64,000 nucleotides of DNA from Flavobacterium nitrogenifigens. GTDB lineage: Bacteria; Bacteroidota; Bacteroidia; Flavobacteriales; Flavobacteriaceae. A program made the position numbers and the translations under genes. Below, piece after piece: positions 60,100-64,000 of this stretch (positions are counted from its first letter, which is position 1; every line of letters starts with the position of its first letter). The stretch is from assembly GCF_003254565.1 (NCBI RefSeq), contig NZ_QJRI01000175.1:62001-126000 (forward strand), read 5' to 3'. The notes below the pieces were generated by a model. It ran no database searches and had not been told where the DNA came from. It saw only the letters and a program-made list of their open reading frames with translations.

Positions 60100-60897
60100 T
60101 TAATAGCCTAGCCAAAGTAATGCTTCTGCAAAATGATCACGCCAAAGTTTTTCATTGTGTTCTCCGCCTTTTACAATTTTGGTTTTATCAAGGTGAAGGC
60201 AATAACAGCGTTTAGTATCTAATAAACGTTTCATCTTAGTTAAATCGTTTACCATGTCATCACTTTCTTTATCTCCGCACAGAAAGTAAATTTTCGTCTT
60301 GATTTTAGATTGTTTTTCTGTAAAAGTATAAATCTCGGGAGAAAACCAGAATGAAGGCGAAAAAACGCCTGCTTTCCCAAAAATATCAGGATATTTTAGT
60401 GCTCCGTAGTAAGAAACCAAACCGCCAAGAGAGCTTCCGAAAAGAATAGTGTTTTTGGCTTTTGTCTTGGTTCTGTAATTTGTATCAATATACGGTTTTA
60501 ATGTTTTTACAATAAATTCTAAGTAATTATCAGCATTTCCACCGCCGTATTTTTCATTTTTAAAAGGAGTCAATTCATCGATGCGCTTTTCATTTCCGTG
60601 TTCGATTCCCACAACAATTACTTGAGCCCTTAAACTGTCCAGTTTTTCGTCAACATTCCATTCTCCAGAATATGAAGTTTTAGAATCAAACAGATTTTGA
60701 GCATCGTGCATATAAATAACGCTGTATTTCTTTTTAATGTCTTTAGAATAATTTTCTGGAAGATAAATCCAGATTTTTTTTGAAGTATTCAGTTGAGGTG
60801 CCTCAATCGTAAAAGTGGATACATTTTTTGAAGCAGTGCTTTGTGCTTTTCCGATAAGAGTAAACAGAAGTAAAATTGCCAAGAAAATCCTCTTCAT
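60100..60897 (-). CDS. Secreted esterase, alpha/beta-hydrolase
   Basis: The product is 265 residues with a signal peptide (MKRIFLAILLLFTLIGKAQS). VIYMHDAQNLFDS forms the oxyanion segment, GSSLGGLVSYYG holds the nucleophile serine and GGEHNEKLW the catalytic histidine. It is of the same esterase D type as the protein at 36,993 but not a close copy. Substrate unknown. Not obviously linked to the epimerase operon 28 bases away, but co-transcription is possible. Confidence 0.78.
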   Translation of the reverse strand: MKRIFLAILLLFTLIGKAQSTASKNVSTFTIEAPQLNTSKKIWIYLPENYSKDIKKKYSVIYMHDAQNLFDSKTSYSGEWNVDEKLDSLRAQVIVVGIEHGNEKRIDELTPFKNEKYGGGNADNYLEFIVKTLKPYIDTNYRTKTKAKNTILFGSSLGGLVSYYGALKYPDIFGKAGVFSPSFWFSPEIYTFTEKQSKIKTKIYFLCGDKESDDMVNDLTKMKRLLDTKRCYCLHLDKTKIVKGGEHNEKLWRDHFAEALLWLGY

Positions 60898-60951
60898 TAT
60901 CCGTGTTTTGTATTTTTATTTAAAAGCAATAATTTAGCTAAAAATAATAAA

Positions 60952-61356
60952 TTGATGAATACAGAAGCAGAAAAAAGAAGTTTACTTTTAGAAATGATTA
61001 CCCTCGCCACTGTAGACGGACATTTGCACAAACGTGAGCTTGAATTTTTAAGGCTTGTAGCTTTGGAATTGAGTATTAGCGAAGAAGAATTTCAAGATTT
61101 ATTTCATCAGGAAACAAAATCACTGCCAATACCATCTGAAATTCAGCGTATCAATCAGTTTTACAGATTGGCTTTATTAATGCATTGTGATGGTGTTTTG
61201 CACGAAAGAGAATTTCAAGCCATTCAGCAAATTGCTTTACAAATGGGATTAAATCTTTCTGCGGTAAAACGTGTTTTAGAAATGATGAAAAAATCTCCCA
61301 ATACAGTAATTAATCCAATAGTATTGTTGGAAATTTTTAAGGAACAGCATAACTAA
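60952..61356 (+). CDS. TerB-like helical protein
   Basis: The product is 134 residues. LLLEMITLATVDGHLHKRELEFLRLVALELSISEEEF and ALLMHCDGVLHEREFQAIQQIALQMGL are the two TerB repeats, each with an Asp-Gly metal-binding loop (VDGHLHKRE; CDGVLHERE). TerB proteins occur in tellurite-resistance and membrane-stress systems. Stand-alone copies like this have no assigned role. It converges on uvrB with a 4-base overlap. Confidence 0.8.
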   Translation: MMNTEAEKRSLLLEMITLATVDGHLHKRELEFLRLVALELSISEEEFQDLFHQETKSLPIPSEIQRINQFYRLALLMHCDGVLHEREFQAIQQIALQMGLNLSAVKRVLEMMKKSPNTVINPIVLLEIFKEQHN

Positions 61357-63344
61357 GCCAGCTGTTCCTGTAGTTTTTTAATTTCGTCACGAAGTTTGGC
61401 AGCTTGCAAAAAGTCTAACTCTTTAGCCGCTTTTTCCATTGTTTTGCGCTTTTCGCGAATCATTTTCTCTAATTCTGTTTTAGACAAATAAGCCGTTTCA
61501 GGCTCAGCCGCAACAGGAATCTGATGTCCTAATTCGTATTCAACCAACGGATTTTTAGTAAACGCGCTTTCGATTTTTTTGTTTAGTGCCTGCGGAACAA
61601 TATTGTTTTCTACGTTGAAATTAATCTGTTTTGTTCTTCTGTAATTGGTTTCGTCAATTGTTCTTTGCATGCTCGCCGTGATTTTATCAGCATACATAAT
61701 GGCTTTACCATTTAAGTTTCGGGCCGCACGACCAATAGTTTGTGTCAAAGATCTGTGATTTCTCAAGAAACCTTCTTTGTCGGCATCTAAAATGGCAACA
61801 AGCGAAACTTCTGGTAAATCCAAACCTTCACGAAGTAAGTTTACACCAATAAGAACATCAAAAATACCTTTTCGTAAATCTTGCATGATTTCGATACGCT
61901 CTAAAGTGTCTACTTCAGAATGAATATAACGGCATCTGATGCTAACTTTGGTCAAATATTTGGCCAATTCTTCAGCCATTCTTTTAGTTAAAGTAGTAAC
62001 CAAAACTCTTTCATCCAATTCACATCGAATCTGAATTTCCTCGATCAAATCATCAATCTGATTTAAACTTGGGCGAACTTCAATTTCTGGATCTAATAAT
62101 CCGGTTGGACGAATGATTTGCTCAACATAAATACCATCTGATTTTTGCAATTCGTAATCGGCAGGAGTTGCTGAAACATAAATCACCTGATTTTGCAACG
62201 CTTCAAATTCTTCAAATTTCAACGGACGGTTGTCCATTGCGGCTGGCAAACGGAAACCATATTCAACCAAGTTTTCTTTACGGCTTCGGTCACCTCCATA
62301 CATAGCATGAACTTGGGAAACGGTTACGTGACTTTCGTCTACAACCATTAAATAATCGCTTGGAAAATAATCTAAAAGGCAGAAAGGCCTTGTTCCAGCT
62401 TCACGTCCGTCAAGATATCTTGAGTAATTTTCAATTCCAGAACAATATCCCAATTCGCGTATCATTTCTAAATCAAAATTGGTTCTTTCTTCCAGACGTT
62501 TGGCTTCGAGATGTTTTCCTATTTCTTTAAAATAATCAACCTGTTTCACCAAATCCTGCTGAATCTGCCAAATGGCGCCTTGTAAAACTTCTGGAGAAGT
62601 CACAAACATGTTGGCTGGGTAAATGGTTAGTCTTTGGAATTTCTCAATTACATGAGAAGTTTTAGCATCAAATGATTCGATTTCTTCGATTTCATCTCCA
62701 AAGAAATGAATGCGATACGCATCATCGGCATAACTTGGATAAACTTCAACCGTGTCTCCTTTAATTCTAAAAGTTCCTGGGTTAAAATCGGCTTCTGTTC
62801 TGGCATATAAACTCTGAACTAAACTATGCAATAATTTAGTTCGTGAAATAACTTGGTCTCTTTTAATTTCAATTACGTTTTTCTGAAATTCGACAGGATT
62901 TCCAATACCATAAAGGCAAGAAACAGAAGCAACAACCAAAACGTCGCGACGACCAGAAAGTAGAGAAGAAGTAGTGCTCAAACGCATTTTTTCCAGTTCT
63001 TCATTGATAGATAAATCTTTCTCAATGAAAACTCCCGTTACAGGCATAAAAGCTTCTGGCTGATAATAGTCGTAGTATGAAACGAAATATTCAACAGCAT
63101 TGTTTGGAAAAAACTGCTTGAATTCTGAATACAATTGCGCTGCCAAAGTTTTATTGTGCGCCAGAACTAAAGTCGGTCTTTGCACTTCCTGAATTACATT
63201 GGCCACGGTAAAAGTTTTTCCCGAACCCGTAACTCCCAATAAAGTTTGATATTTATCTCCGTCAACCACGCCTTGTGCCAATTTTTGTATGGCTTGAGGC
63301 TGATCTCCTTTTGGACTATATTCTGAGGAAACTTGAAATTTCAT
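61353..63344 (-). CDS. uvrB: UvrABC excision nuclease subunit B
   Basis: The product is 663 residues. Walker A LLGVTGSGKTFTVANV (about 36-51), the beta-hairpin region (FVSYYDYYQPEAFMP), Walker B/DEAD-like MVVDESHVT, helicase motifs (YVSATPADYE; GVNLLREGLDLPEVSLVAILDADKEGFLR; TQTIGRAARN) and a C-terminal UVR domain (MEKAAKELDFLQAAKLRDEIKKL). It loads on damage marked by UvrA and recruits UvrC in nucleotide-excision repair. Normal length. Confidence 0.97.
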   Translation of the reverse strand: MKFQVSSEYSPKGDQPQAIQKLAQGVVDGDKYQTLLGVTGSGKTFTVANVIQEVQRPTLVLAHNKTLAAQLYSEFKQFFPNNAVEYFVSYYDYYQPEAFMPVTGVFIEKDLSINEELEKMRLSTTSSLLSGRRDVLVVASVSCLYGIGNPVEFQKNVIEIKRDQVISRTKLLHSLVQSLYARTEADFNPGTFRIKGDTVEVYPSYADDAYRIHFFGDEIEEIESFDAKTSHVIEKFQRLTIYPANMFVTSPEVLQGAIWQIQQDLVKQVDYFKEIGKHLEAKRLEERTNFDLEMIRELGYCSGIENYSRYLDGREAGTRPFCLLDYFPSDYLMVVDESHVTVSQVHAMYGGDRSRKENLVEYGFRLPAAMDNRPLKFEEFEALQNQVIYVSATPADYELQKSDGIYVEQIIRPTGLLDPEIEVRPSLNQIDDLIEEIQIRCELDERVLVTTLTKRMAEELAKYLTKVSIRCRYIHSEVDTLERIEIMQDLRKGIFDVLIGVNLLREGLDLPEVSLVAILDADKEGFLRNHRSLTQTIGRAARNLNGKAIMYADKITASMQRTIDETNYRRTKQINFNVENNIVPQALNKKIESAFTKNPLVEYELGHQIPVAAEPETAYLSKTELEKMIREKRKTMEKAAKELDFLQAAKLRDEIKKLQEQLA

Positions 63345-63500
63345 TTGCGTATACTGAAAATTTGGTTTTGTAAAGATACGAAGTTTGTGTAAGTAAGTAG
63401 TTTAAAGTCTGTTCCGAATTGTACTAATTTGCACTAATTTTTAGTTTCCTAGTCAAATACAAATTCGTGGAAATTCGTGTAATTCGTGGCGTAAAAAATC

Positions 63501-64000
63501 TTATTCTAAAAAATTAGTTACCGCATCGTTTACAATCTTTGGCTGATCGATAGTTAGAAAATGACCTGCATCTTTGATGATTTTAGTTTCGCTTTTTGAT
63601 AAAAGTTTCTGTGCTCTTTCTAAACTTTCTTCGGAATTAATAACGTCTTTATCGCCAATTAAAACCAAAACAGGATTTTGAATAGATTCTAATTCTTTAT
63701 CTGAAAAAGGTATCATTTTGAGCATGCTGGAATTTGATTTTGCATATTTATTGGCCAAATAAAATTGTCTTTTGTAAATACGGCTTATATTTTCTGGATG
63801 AGTTGAAAAAGTATTTAATGTTTTGCTGAATTTCTTTTCACTTGGAAAAAGTTTCAGCATTAATGCCGAAGTTGTTTTTCTGGGTTTATCAAGAAATTTG
63901 AAAGTCTGCGCAGGACTTAATAAAACAATTTTATCAATTGAATTTGGTTTTTGAACAGCTAATAATGTCGCTATCCAACCGCCTCGTGAAGCGCCAATAA
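63501..64000 (-). CDS. Alpha/beta-hydrolase, 5'-truncated by window edge
   Basis: The frame is open to the end of the window, so the ATG at 63,860 is internal. Upstream residues include IGASRGGWIATLLAVQKP with the nucleophile elbow G-A-S-R-G, then IDKIVLLSPAQTF. NPVLVLIGDKDVI holds the catalytic acid region and DAGHFLTIDQP the catalytic histidine. It is a typical alpha/beta-hydrolase fold enzyme (hydrolase or haloperoxidase-like). Substrate unknown. Confidence 0.8.
   Translation of the reverse strand, partial: IGASRGGWIATLLAVQKPNSIDKIVLLSPAQTFKFLDKPRKTTSALMLKLFPSEKKFSKTLNTFSTHPENISRIYKRQFYLANKYAKSNSSMLKMIPFSDKELESIQNPVLVLIGDKDVINSEESLERAQKLLSKSETKIIKDAGHFLTIDQPKIVNDAVTNFLE

Noticed and set aside
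1..64000. tRNA genes or a tRNA attachment site
   Set aside because: No cloverleaf-like segment or conserved TPsiC sequence was found; both integrations lie in comM.

Overview
The window is AT-rich, with TAnnTTTG-type promoters, many MKK...SC lipoproteins and typical Flavobacterium housekeeping genes (gltBD, sucC, lysA, uvrB, a DUF6934 protein). It is best read as a Flavobacterium-like member of the Bacteroidota. Two integrated elements fill the left 35 kb; the right 29 kb is ordinary chromosome.

Region 1 (1 to about 23,187) is the right part of a temperate phage. It holds a capsid gene cut by the window edge, a possible tail protein, portal, head-tail connector, fibre, holin-like genes, a zincin lipoprotein cargo gene, a GH19 endolysin, an adenine methyltransferase next to a PD-(D/E)XK-like protein, and a winged-helix replication protein. 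Beside that protein lies a six-copy palindrome array and an AT-rich tract that look like an origin. Further right are a frameshifted cytosine methyltransferase, small early genes, a DUF5131 protein, a small serine recombinase, cargo genes and a large serine integrase.

Region 2 (about 23,188 to 35,351) is the host comM gene, broken twice. The prophage ends inside comM. After about 600 bp of comM a second element (about 23,787-35,240, 11.5 kb) interrupts it again. The last 36 codons of comM resume in frame at 35,241. The second element carries a trypsin-like protease, a HAD-phosphoribosyltransferase/DprA pair resembling ShosTA, a three-gene graspetide operon (three-core precursor, ATP-grasp ligase, membrane protein), a small serine recombinase, an sce7726/sce7725 pair, an XRE regulator, a small secreted protein and its own large serine integrase. 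It looks like a defence/competition island, and the graspetide operon is its most unusual content.

Region 3 (35.3 to 64 kb) is chromosomal. It has a beta-barrel protein, an esterase with a plug-like partner, an ArsR plus two SRPBCC cluster, a run of lipoprotein/secreted genes of unknown role, an XRE regulator, a DUF6934 protein coupled to a 51-residue protein, lysA, gltD-gltB facing sucC, DUF1456, a cell-wall dipeptide cluster (dipeptide epimerase plus a frameshifted PLP enzyme), an esterase, TerB, uvrB and a partial alpha/beta hydrolase. Nested inverted repeats punctuate the intergenic spaces. No tRNA, rRNA, CRISPR array or transposase was recognised.
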